From Candidatus Moranbacteria bacterium UBA4824 (GTDB taxonomy: Bacteria > Patescibacteriota > Minisyncoccia > Moranbacterales > UBA2206): 35,668 nt of DNA. Of this stretch, positions 22,236 to 29,004 are shown in pieces; within the stretch, counting starts at the first letter, position 1, and the number at the start of each line of letters is the position of its first letter. The DNA is taken from positions 1-35,668 of the forward strand of contig DHFM01000033.1 in assembly GCA_002400405.1 (NCBI GenBank), given 5' to 3'. Below the pieces are notes generated by a model. That model was not told where the DNA came from and made no database searches. It saw only the letters and a program-made list of their open reading frames with translations. The translations under genes and the position numbers were made by a program.

Positions 22236-22649
22236 TTAAATTGTTTCTAAAAATTTTTCCATAGTTTCATATCTTTCTTTGAATATCAAATATAGGCTTT
22301 CTGGTTTTTCGACTTTGCCAATCAAAATTAATGGCTTTCCGAGTCCATAAGCGATACCGGCTTCAATATGCACCGAATTGCCAGCCGGCAAAAGCACAAT
22401 AACTTTCTGGGCATTTTTCAAACCATCCAAATCTTTCTCAAAAATTTCTTTGAAATATTCATCGTTGTAAAAATTCTCGACTGCTTCAAAAGCTTTCATT
22501 TGTTCTTCCGGATGCGCCTCTGGATTATTTTTGTCAGCAGGTTTTTCACAAAAATTGTAACAAGTTTTTCCTTTTTCTTGCAATTTTCTTACTAGCATTT
22601 CACACTGCTCTTTATTTCTAAATTTTGAAAGTATCGTATAATCAGTCAT
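22236..22649 (-). CDS. Nucleoside 2-deoxyribosyltransferase-like protein
   Basis: 137 aa. The central block DLDGLKNAQKVIVLLPAGNSVHIEAGIAYGLGKPLILIG (about 73-111) is the family signature, with candidate catalytic D73 and E96 and the conserved GxAYGxGKP turn. Such enzymes exchange or hydrolyse the N-glycosidic bond of deoxynucleosides and nucleotides. Salvage fits an organism with few de novo pathways; the actual substrate is unknown. It is the first gene after the T-box leader and ends 21 bases before ileS, an unusual partner for a tRNA synthetase gene. Confidence 0.8.
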   Translation of the reverse strand: MTDYTILSKFRNKEQCEMLVRKLQEKGKTCYNFCEKPADKNNPEAHPEEQMKAFEAVENFYNDEYFKEIFEKDLDGLKNAQKVIVLLPAGNSVHIEAGIAYGLGKPLILIGKVEKPESLYLIFKERYETMEKFLETI

Positions 22650-22675
22650 AGTTTTAAAATTATTTTTATATAAAT

Positions 22676-22890
22676 TAAAAAATCCTTACGCAAAAAAATG
22701 CATAAGGACGACTGTCCCGCCTTCTCTGTCAATCTGACAGATTCGGCGTGGCAAAGCGTGGTACCACCTTAATTCTCATGTTTCATGACTTATTACAGCT
22801 ATCACGGGCCTACCCGGTGAAGTCTACTTTTCGCCGATAAGGCGAGTTTCTTTTCACAGCTCCGGAGTGATCTCTCCATCAAAGCCTTTT
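22676..22890 (-). promoter_or_regulatory. T-box riboswitch leader (tRNA-Ile sensing) with terminator
   Basis: Minus strand contains AAGGTGGTACCACGC (22756-22770), the T-box core. The stem III block GTAGACTTCACCGGGTAGG-CCCGTGATAG lies at 22798-22826. A CGCC-TTATC-GGCG hairpin is at 22832-22844. The terminator CCTTATGC-ATTTTTTT-GCGTAAGG-ATTTTTT (22677-22707) ends about 28 bases before the first start codon. The alternative antiterminator pairs AAGG and ACG of the T-box side with CGTCCTT. Stem I seems very short: a hairpin GGAG-AGATCA-CTCC (22864-22877) has ATC, an Ile codon, in its loop and is the best specifier candidate. The antiterminator loop carries about 44 extra bases with a CTGTCA-GAT-TGACAG hairpin. 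Confidence 0.9.
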
Positions 22891-22893
22891 CTA

Positions 22894-22922
22894 TATAATA
22901 ATGTATTTTATCAAAAATGCAA
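22894..22922 (-). promoter_or_regulatory. Promoter of the T-box operon
   Basis: Minus strand -35 TTGCAT (22917-22922), 17-base spacer, -10 ATTATA (22894-22899). Transcript start would be near 22887, just before the first T-box hairpin. The -35 lies at the start of the gap, next to the Nudix gene stop at 22927. Confidence 0.65.
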
Positions 22923-22926
22923 TGGG

Positions 22927-23409
22927 TTATCTTCTTCCAAAAAGATTTTTATTATTCGAATAAAATTCCCAGCCAATCATAATCTCTCGCTCAATACTAG
23001 AAATAAAATCTATTTCAGAAAGATTGTTAATCGATTGCCATCGCCATTCGCTATGTTCTTTTTCGTCAATTACGGGATTTTTTCCGTTAACATAAGAATG
23101 CCAGAAACAAACAAATTTCATTCCCGGAATTTTTTTCTGTTCCAGCTCTGGCGTCTTGATTTCATAAGTTCCAAAAACTAGAACTCGGTCGATAACAATT
23201 CCTAACTCTTCTTTCATTTGCCGATTTATCGCTTCTTCAAAATTTTCTCCAACATAAACCTGTCCTCCACCACACTCCCATTTGCCTGGATACAATTTTC
23301 TACTATCTTGCCTTTTCACAATCAAAACTTCGATATCATTTTCTGTTTCTCGAAAACATATTCCCGCGACATGTACTTCTATTTTGTGTTGTTGTTGCTC
23401 TCTGGACAT
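22927..23409 (-). CDS. Nudix hydrolase
   Basis: 160 aa. The Nudix box is GQVYVGENFEEAINRQMKEELGI: the Gly, first Glu, Arg and EExGI are in place, but the Glu normally following the Arg is Gln. The metal-binding EE pair is kept, so activity is likely. N-terminal KIEVHVAGICFRETENDIEVLIVKRQDSRKLYPGKWECGGG is typical of the MutT/ADP-ribose type; substrate cannot be told. It reads into the T-box promoter region and probably belongs to the upstream transcript with the glycosyltransferase. Confidence 0.9.
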   Translation of the reverse strand: MSREQQQHKIEVHVAGICFRETENDIEVLIVKRQDSRKLYPGKWECGGGQVYVGENFEEAINRQMKEELGIVIDRVLVFGTYEIKTPELEQKKIPGMKFVCFWHSYVNGKNPVIDEKEHSEWRWQSINNLSEIDFISSIEREIMIGWEFYSNNKNLFGRR

Positions 23410-23502
23410 TATTTCTTTTCAAAACTTTTATTCACCCCCACACCTATTCTGCATTATCTAAAAAATCCGAATTTATAAAAGAGAGTGTATTTTAAATTTA
23501 AA

Positions 23503-24684
23503 TTATTTTTTATTCTGATTATAGGTGTGGAGGTATACTTCCAAAGTCTCCCGCGCACATTTTTCCCAGTTGAATTTTTCCACTTGTTTCTTGCCTTTTT
23601 CACGAAAGTCATTTTTGAGATTTTCGTCTGTGGCAAATTTCACCATCGCCTCAGCTAACTTTTCGGTGTCAATCGGATCAATCTGATAGGCCGCGTCTCC
23701 GGCCACTTCCGGAATGGACGAAACATTTGAAACAATCGCTGGCGTACCAGTTGCAAAAGCTTCAAGCACCGTCATGCCAAAACCTTCATAGAGTGATGGC
23801 ATCACAAAGAAATCAGAATTTTTGAAAAGTGGCACTAGCTCATCGCCGACTACATAACCAGTAAAAATGACATCACTAGAAATTCCAAGATCTTTCACAA
23901 TTTGCTTATACTCCTGTGCCAACCAACCGTTTTTTCCGGCGAGAATAAGTTTGTGCTCACACTTGCCTTGGGTTTTCTGACATCTTTCTTTGAAAATTTT
24001 GAAAGCTTCTAAAAGTCGAGTGATATTTTTGATCGGTTCGATTGTGCCGAGAAACAGAATATATTTTTTGTCATTTGGAATTCCATATTTTTCCAAAACT
24101 TTTTCGCGAGTTAGCTTTGACTCCTCAAAAAGTCGCTTGTCAAAACCAACATTAATCACTTTGATTTTTTCGGCTGGATATTTGAAAATATTTTCAATGT
24201 CTTTTTTTGTCGACTCAGAGACCGCAATTATTTTGTCAGCCTTGCTCACCATCAGACTCATCACGGCTCGCGCTTTAGTGCTTTTTAGTTTTGGAAAAAC
24301 ATCCGGCACTTTGTAGACTGCCAAATCATGCGCCGTGACAATAGTTTTTCCTCGATATCCCACCGGAATTCGACTCATTGGAGAGGTGGAATGAACCACG
24401 TCCAAATTTTCTTTCATAAGAGTTGCTGTGCCCAAAATTTCATTATATGCTCCCGGCAAATATTTTTTATAATCCGAAAAAGGATAGAATTTTATCTTCA
24501 CATTCGCCTGCGCAAATTTTTTCACATCCTTTTCTCGCACCCGAAAATCAAAAAACAAAACATATTCATTTTCCTTGTCGATTTCCAAAATATGGCGAAT
24601 AAGTTGATAGGTATAGTGCCCCACCCCAATCGCTTCACCCTTCTCTGGATTCAAAATTGTGCGCGCGTCAATTCCGATCTTCAT
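23503..24684 (-). CDS. GT4-family glycosyltransferase
   Basis: 393 aa, GT-B fold. N-terminal MKIGIDARTILNPEKGEAIGVGHYTYQLI with the glycine-rich acceptor loop; ADKIIAVSESTKKDI in the middle; the C-terminal donor domain has ILFLGTIEPIKNITRLLEAF, VIFTGYVVGDELVPLFKNSDFFVMPSLYEGFGMTVLEAFATG with the E-x7-E motif (near 297-306). Such enzymes transfer a sugar from a nucleotide-sugar to a lipid or glycan in envelope or exopolysaccharide synthesis. No other glycan genes are beside it, so the product is unknown. Confidence 0.93.
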   Translation of the reverse strand: MKIGIDARTILNPEKGEAIGVGHYTYQLIRHILEIDKENEYVLFFDFRVREKDVKKFAQANVKIKFYPFSDYKKYLPGAYNEILGTATLMKENLDVVHSTSPMSRIPVGYRGKTIVTAHDLAVYKVPDVFPKLKSTKARAVMSLMVSKADKIIAVSESTKKDIENIFKYPAEKIKVINVGFDKRLFEESKLTREKVLEKYGIPNDKKYILFLGTIEPIKNITRLLEAFKIFKERCQKTQGKCEHKLILAGKNGWLAQEYKQIVKDLGISSDVIFTGYVVGDELVPLFKNSDFFVMPSLYEGFGMTVLEAFATGTPAIVSNVSSIPEVAGDAAYQIDPIDTEKLAEAMVKFATDENLKNDFREKGKKQVEKFNWEKCARETLEVYLHTYNQNKK

Positions 24685-24811
24685 AATTTTGTTTTAGTTA
24701 ATTAATTTAGCCTTTTTTCTTTACTAATTACTAATCAATTACTAATATACTAATTTTTTATTATTGGTATATTCGTACAAAATTCGTAATTCGTAAAGAC
24801 TAACTTTCCAA

Positions 24812-26434
24812 TCACATCCAATCTGGTGAATTTACACCTAACAATCTTAGCACTTCTGCTAATACTATTCTAACAGCATTTATGAGGTTTAGTCTAGCGC
24901 CAGTTAGCTCTAGATTCTCGTCATCTAGTACCTTACAATCATTATAGAAACAGTGGAATTTATCCGCTAGTTTTATAGCATAATAGGGCAATTTATGCAC
25001 TTCATAACTTTGCGAAATTTCTTCAATGATCTGCGGAAATTTATTGAGTTCGCGAATCAAACTCAATTCTTTTTCGTGAGTTAATAATTTTAAATCCACA
25101 TTGTTCCTCCTCTCCCTCTGGGAGAGGATGTCCGGTACTCCGGACAGGAGAGGGTTCTCACTGGACTTTCGTAATATACTACAAATTCTAGCGTGCGCAT
25201 ATTGCACATAATACACCGGATTCTTCTCAGATCTTTCTTTGGCTAAATCAAGATCAAAAGTCATATGAGTATTAGCGTCATACATCAAAAAGAAAAACCG
25301 GACGGAATCCAAGCCAACATCTTCTATAAGTTCATCCATATACACAACATTTCCAGCACGCTTGCTCATTCGAGCTTCCTTGCCATTCTTCACAAGACGC
25401 ACCAGTTGCACAATCACAAATCTAATTTCACCTTTGAATCCAAGAGCCTGCGCTGCCGCACGAAATCTTGAGATATAACCATGGTGATCAGCACCCCAAA
25501 CTTCAATTATTTTTTCAAATTTTCTCTCTATTTTATTTAAGATATAACCACAATCCGAGGCAAAATATGTTTTTTGTCCGTCTTTTTTGATGAGCACTCG
25601 ATCCTTGTCATCGCCAAATTTTGTCGTCTCAAGCCACAAGGCTCCATCTTTCTCAAAAGTTAATTTTTTCTGGCTTAGTTTTTCAATCGCCTTTTCAACA
25701 TATCCACTATCAACTAAATCTTTTTTTTCTGAAATCCAACTATCAAAATTAATTTTCATTTTTTCCGCAACTGTTTTCTTGATAATTTCATCTAGCACAA
25801 TTTTAGCCGATTTTTCTCCAATTTCTTTGATATCTTTTATCTTTGCAAACTTTTTATTCAACTCATCAATATATTCTCCAGAATATGCCGCCTCTTCATC
25901 TTTCAAAACACTATGCCCCAACTTGAGAAGTTGCTCTCCGGCATCATTCACATAATATTCATTTGTATTTTCATAACCAGCTTTTTCCAAAACTTTTCCA
26001 ATCACATCTCCAAAAAATCCTCCTCGGCCATTACCAAGATGAAGCGGTCCAGTCGGGTTGGCAGAAATAAATTCATTGTTAACTTTTATTCCATTCCCAA
26101 TTTTACTTTCACCAAATTTATTTTCTTTTTCATTTATCTCCCGAACCGTATCTTGCAAATATTCTTTGGATAAATAGAAATTTATATACCCCGGTTTCAC
26201 AATTTCTATTTTTTCAAAAATTTCTTTCCTAAAGCTTCGCTTTAGGATTTGATTCTTTAGATTATCAGCTATCTCAATTGGGTTTTTTTTAAGCGTTCGC
26301 GCCAAAACCATCGCCGTATTAGTCGTATAATCGCCAAAAGTTTCAACTTTTGGATAGTCAACTTCAACCTCGCCTATTTCATAATCAAGATCTTTTATGG
26401 CTTTTTCTATAATTTTTTGAATTTCTTGTTTCAT
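24812..26434 (-). CDS. argS: Arginyl-tRNA synthetase
   Basis: 540 aa class Ia synthetase. N-terminal Add-1 domain, then EFISANPTGPLHLGNGRGG with the HIGH motif as HLGN (132-135), the KMSKS-like RMSKRAGN (about 353-358), DVGLDSVRFFFL, and a C-terminal DALR anticodon domain ending LRLLGVNSPDWM. Two in-frame segments coincide with palindromes: ILKRSFRKE (26228-26246) and ENPLLSGVPDILSQRERRNN (25103-25157), the latter between HARICSILRK and the conserved anticodon domain. Before the Fic cassette arrived, argS probably followed rnhB directly: the remnant of the rnhB 3' end is 41 bases upstream of the argS start. Confidence 0.97.
   Translation of the reverse strand: MKQEIQKIIEKAIKDLDYEIGEVEVDYPKVETFGDYTTNTAMVLARTLKKNPIEIADNLKNQILKRSFRKEIFEKIEIVKPGYINFYLSKEYLQDTVREINEKENKFGESKIGNGIKVNNEFISANPTGPLHLGNGRGGFFGDVIGKVLEKAGYENTNEYYVNDAGEQLLKLGHSVLKDEEAAYSGEYIDELNKKFAKIKDIKEIGEKSAKIVLDEIIKKTVAEKMKINFDSWISEKKDLVDSGYVEKAIEKLSQKKLTFEKDGALWLETTKFGDDKDRVLIKKDGQKTYFASDCGYILNKIERKFEKIIEVWGADHHGYISRFRAAAQALGFKGEIRFVIVQLVRLVKNGKEARMSKRAGNVVYMDELIEDVGLDSVRFFFLMYDANTHMTFDLDLAKERSEKNPVYYVQYAHARICSILRKSSENPLLSGVPDILSQRERRNNVDLKLLTHEKELSLIRELNKFPQIIEEISQSYEVHKLPYYAIKLADKFHCFYNDCKVLDDENLELTGARLNLINAVRIVLAEVLRLLGVNSPDWM
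25103..25157. repeat. Double palindrome inside argS
   Basis: Two adjacent perfect palindromes: CCTCTCCC / GGGAGAGG (25109-25127) and GTCCGG-TACT-CCGGAC (25130-25145). Translated in frame. Confidence 0.9.
26228..26246. repeat. 19-bp palindrome CCTAAAGCTTCGCTTTAGG, copy 2
   Basis: Identical to 496-514 but within the argS reading frame (ILKRSFRKE). Confidence 0.9.
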
Positions 26435-26440
26435 ACCTTC

Positions 26441-26469
26441 ATATTATCTCAAATACTAACTAAAATCAA
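26441..26469 (-). promoter_or_regulatory. Candidate argS promoter
   Basis: Minus strand TTGATT (26464-26469), 17-base spacer, TAATAT (26441-26446). Only 6 bases separate the -10 from the ATG, so the transcript would be leaderless or nearly so; AAGG before the ATG suggests another start may also be used. Confidence 0.5.
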
Positions 26470-26474
26470 CTTAG

Positions 26475-26537
26475 ACCATGCATTTTCTAACCGGTCGGAA
26501 ACTTTTGCGGTGGATTTCCAGGGGCCGTGTTTTTTGA
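26475..26537 (-). pseudogene. Duplicated remnant of the rnhB 3' end
   Basis: 63 bases match 27537-27600, the last 21 codons of rnhB, with three mismatches and a 1-base deletion that destroys the frame. It lies on the far side of the Fic gene, next to argS. Confidence 0.95.
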
Positions 26538-26550
26538 ACATATCAATTTT

Positions 26551-27474
26551 TTATTTTCTATTCACAATATCAAAACCATCTGCTACCGCATCGCAGATAA
26601 AATTTTCCAGTTGAGTGAAATCATTTTTGAGTTGCGCTGAGCGAAGATAGGTATAATATAATCGTTTGTTTTCTTGTTTTATCACCGCCGGAGCAATATT
26701 ACTTTTTAGAAGCATCGCTGTCAAAATCAACCTTCCAATTCGTCCGTTGCCATCAGAAAATGGATGAATTTGTTCAAATCGAGCGTGAATATTGGAAGCA
26801 TGACCAATTATGTCCTTTGGTTTTTTATTCAAATCCGCAAAAAAAAATTTCATTAATTTCGGAACCTTGAGATAATTGGCCGTTGGCACGTTCGTTCCAA
26901 CGATTCGCACTCCGTGATGGCGATAAAAACCAGCGTCGTCTCTGATTCCATTCATTAGAATACTATGTAATTTCAAGACTAATTCTTCGTTGATTTTTTT
27001 TATATCTTCCAATTGTCGAAAAAGATATTTCAAAGCCGTTTGATGATTTTTAACTTCGAACTGTTCCACTAAACTCTTGTCCGGTATCATTCTGTTGTTA
27101 AACATAATGTCAGCAGTTTCATCCTCCGACAAGGTTGACCCTTCTATTTTATTAGAGTTATAAGTAAGGGAAAGCATAAACTGATCGCGAATATCTGGAT
27201 TTTTCAAAATAATTTCCCGGATATTTTTATGCCTGCTAGCTTCTTTGACAATCAATTCTTTTTTGGCCAACAGAACAGTTTCGGGAATTGTTTTTTGCCC
27301 GCTATATTCAAGATACATTGCGTCAATGGCCATTTCCTGCTTTTTTCTCGGCTGGGATTTTCCGGTCCACCAATTATTAAGTGCCACAAAAGAAACGCCT
27401 ATTTTAGCCGCCATTTTTGTCTGGGTGAGATCCGACAAATCTTGGATGATTTTTAGCTTATCTTTCGTATTCAT
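26551..27474 (-). CDS. Fic-domain protein with N-terminal helix-turn-helix
   Basis: 307 aa. Residues 1-55 form an XRE-like HTH (LTQTKMAAKIGVSFVALNNWWTGKSQPRKK). The inhibitory helix motif S-x-x-x-E-G appears as SNKIEG (107-112). The Fic core HPFSDGNGRIGR (237-248) is intact, with catalytic H237, so AMP or another NMP transfer to a protein is expected. The inhibitory helix lies before the Fic core in the same chain, as in class II Fic proteins, making a separate antitoxin unnecessary. The HTH may repress its own promoter through the palindrome at 27489-27504. Gene lies in a cassette flanked by duplicated rnhB ends. Target protein unknown. Confidence 0.94.
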   Translation of the reverse strand: MNTKDKLKIIQDLSDLTQTKMAAKIGVSFVALNNWWTGKSQPRKKQEMAIDAMYLEYSGQKTIPETVLLAKKELIVKEASRHKNIREIILKNPDIRDQFMLSLTYNSNKIEGSTLSEDETADIMFNNRMIPDKSLVEQFEVKNHQTALKYLFRQLEDIKKINEELVLKLHSILMNGIRDDAGFYRHHGVRIVGTNVPTANYLKVPKLMKFFFADLNKKPKDIIGHASNIHARFEQIHPFSDGNGRIGRLILTAMLLKSNIAPAVIKQENKRLYYTYLRSAQLKNDFTQLENFICDAVADGFDIVNRK

Positions 27475-27480
27475 AAAGCT

Positions 27481-27509
27481 ATTATACTAAACTTTATAAA
27501 GTTTGTCAA
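27481..27509 (-). promoter_or_regulatory. Consensus promoter with built-in operator for the Fic gene
   Basis: Minus strand TTGACA (27504-27509), exactly 17 bases, TATAAT (27481-27486): both hexamers perfect. The spacer is almost filled by the perfect palindrome AAACTTTATAAAGTTT (27489-27504); a second, imperfect copy lies at 27518-27532. The -10 ends 6 bases before the ATG, so the start codon is at the expected transcript start and the message should be leaderless. Confidence 0.85.
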
Positions 27510-27532
27510 TATTTTAAGTTTTTATAAAGTTT

Positions 27533-28267
27533 CTAAACCATGCACTTCCTCACCGGTCGGAAACTTTTGCGGTGGATTTCGCAGGGGCCGTGTTTTTTGA
27601 GGGCGTCCATATGCATTTTTGTACCATAGCCTTTATGCTGGGCAAAATTATATTCAGGATAAATTTTGTGCATTTCTTCCATCATGCGGTCACGTGTCAC
27701 TTTGGCATAAATCGAAGAGGCAGAAATTGATTTGATTAGTTTATCTCCACTCACGATTGCTCGTTGTTCAAAAGAAAAATTGGGGATTTGCTTATTACCA
27801 TCAAGTAGTATTATTTTCTTTTTGTTCCATGTTCCATGTTTCATGTTACGTGAAAGCGAAGCGACTGCACTTTTCATCGCCAGAAAACTAGCTTCCAAAA
27901 TATTCACCCGATCAATTGTCCGATGATCACAGATCCCCACGCCCACATGAAAATTCTCCCCGATAAAATCAAACAGACTTTCCCGTTGTTTTTCCGAGAG
28001 CATTTTGGAATCGCGAATCAGATCCCATTTTTTGTCATTGGAAATTTGATCATTGGAATTTATTTGGAAATTGGAAATTGGAAATTGGAAATTCCGGACT
28101 GTTGTTGCGCAAGCAACAACAGGTCCGGCTAGTGGTCCTCTCCCCACCTCATCAATCCCGATGATAATCTCATATCCCTCGGCGCTTAATTTTTCCTCTA
28201 ATTCAAAGGTTGACCCTGTTAAATAATTTCTTTTTTTACTTGTCTTTTCTTTTAAATTTTCTGCCAT
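27533..28267 (-). CDS. rnhB: Ribonuclease HII
   Basis: 244 aa. Removes ribonucleotides and RNA from RNA-DNA hybrids. GIDEVGRGPLAGPVVA gives D39 and E40; DSKMLSEKQR follows; LLDG gives D157 and SGDKL D176, completing the four acidic residues; SASSIYAKVTRD and HKGYGTKMHMDALKKHGPCEIHRKSF are standard. Extra residues TTVRNFQFPISNFQINSNDQISN follow VVACA and coincide with a palindrome (28094-28128) and a TTGGAAA tandem array (28063-28092); NMKHGTWNKKK (about 142-152) also looks repeat-derived. The 3' end was the site of the Fic cassette and is duplicated beyond it. Confidence 0.96.
   Translation of the reverse strand: MAENLKEKTSKKRNYLTGSTFELEEKLSAEGYEIIIGIDEVGRGPLAGPVVACATTVRNFQFPISNFQINSNDQISNDKKWDLIRDSKMLSEKQRESLFDFIGENFHVGVGICDHRTIDRVNILEASFLAMKSAVASLSRNMKHGTWNKKKIILLDGNKQIPNFSFEQRAIVSGDKLIKSISASSIYAKVTRDRMMEEMHKIYPEYNFAQHKGYGTKMHMDALKKHGPCEIHRKSFRPVRKCMV
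27537..27600. repeat. Direct repeat: live rnhB 3' end
   Basis: 64 bases covering the final codons of rnhB, duplicated at 26475-26537. Confidence 0.95.
28063..28128. repeat. Tandem TTGGAAA array and palindrome inside rnhB
   Basis: About four TTGGAAA units (28063-28092), then a palindrome CCGGAC...GTCCGG with GTTGTTGC / GCAACAAC arms (28094-28128). Read in frame just after the catalytic DE motif. Confidence 0.9.
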
Positions 28268-28309
28268 AAAATTTTAATTAAGCTACTGCTAAGATGCTAT
28301 TTAACAGGG

Positions 28310-28336
28310 TTGACTTTATCATAAGATTATTATATC
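28310..28336 (+). promoter_or_regulatory. Candidate promoter of the 180-aa membrane protein
   Basis: TTGACT (28310-28315) and TATATC (28331-28336), spacer 15; a TTGACA at about 28353 lies too close to the ribosome-binding site to be preferred. Confidence 0.4.
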
Positions 28337-28395
28337 CTTAAATATACTTTTTTGACAGTTTCATTAACAATCAAATAATAAGGAGGAAGGGAAAA

Positions 28396-28938
28396 ATGAA
28401 AAAGAAAATTTTCATAATAGAAGAAAGTGATGAAATCGGGAAAGTAAATGTTAAAAAAAAATACAACATTAGGGACTTTTTCATTATTTGCGTTGTTATA
28501 ATTGCAATTTTATTTTTTGTTTTTGGAAGGGATTTCAAAAAAGAACTCCCACCGGAAATGATTCACAAACCAGTCGTAAGGGAGGAGCCAATGATTATCG
28601 GAACTTTAAGAAAAGGTGACCAGCTTGATTTTCCCGGAAAAGTTTTGACCGTATTATATGCTTCTGCGGGAAAAAACACAGTCAATTGCACGCTTAAGGA
28701 TGAAGACCTAAACCAAATCCGCACGAAAACCTTCTATCGGGTTGGGAACGACATCAAAAGCGGGGTCGATATTGGCAACTGCCAAAAATATATCCCCGCA
28801 AAAAAAATCATTGCCGTTGGACAAAAATATGGAGACGTAATAATCCGGAAAATTTTGAGAAAAAACAAGGAGGGATGGGTTTGTTTTGTGAGTTACGGAA
28901 GCGCCTTTTCACGCTCTCTTCAAATAATTCCGACATAA
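28396..28938 (+). CDS. Single-pass membrane protein of unknown function
   Basis: 180 aa. Start chosen by the strong AAGGAGGAAGGG ribosome-binding site. A basic, polar N-terminus of 26 residues precedes one membrane helix (about 27-44), so the rest (about 45-180) is probably extracytoplasmic. That part has a beta-rich look (GTLRKGDQLDFPGKVLTVLYA, NTVNCTLKDEDLNQIRTKTFYRVG) with three Cys residues, two of which (C97 in VNCTL and C128 in IGNCQ) could pair. No family recognised. The next stretch is a plus-strand terminator, so it is a monocistronic unit. Confidence 0.8.
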   Translation: MKKKIFIIEESDEIGKVNVKKKYNIRDFFIICVVIIAILFFVFGRDFKKELPPEMIHKPVVREEPMIIGTLRKGDQLDFPGKVLTVLYASAGKNTVNCTLKDEDLNQIRTKTFYRVGNDIKSGVDIGNCQKYIPAKKIIAVGQKYGDVIIRKILRKNKEGWVCFVSYGSAFSRSLQIIPT

Positions 28939-28956
28939 TTTTCCCCCAGAAACAGC

Positions 28957-28998
28957 AAAAAGGGTTCCCGCGACAACCGCGCGGGAATCCTTTTTTAT
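28957..28998 (+). terminator. Terminator of the 180-aa membrane protein gene
   Basis: Stem GGGTTCCCGCG / CGCGGGAATCC with T6ATTTTT on the plus strand. Confidence 0.92.
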
Positions 28999-29004
28999 TT
29001 TTCC

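Larger units (their letters stand above)
26538..27536 (-). mobile_element. Putative single-gene cassette (HTH-Fic) between direct repeats of the rnhB end
   Basis: 999 bases between the two copies of the rnhB 3' end hold only the Fic gene, its promoter and its operator-like palindromes. Host synteny rnhB-argS is restored if the cassette and one repeat are removed. No recombinase is encoded. Same design as the ATPase cassette at 491-1943. Confidence 0.5.

Noticed and set aside
22740..22890. tRNA gene upstream of the deoxyribosyltransferase-like gene
   Set aside because: The structured sequence carries the T-box core GGTGGTACC and a terminator, and has no cloverleaf or T-arm.
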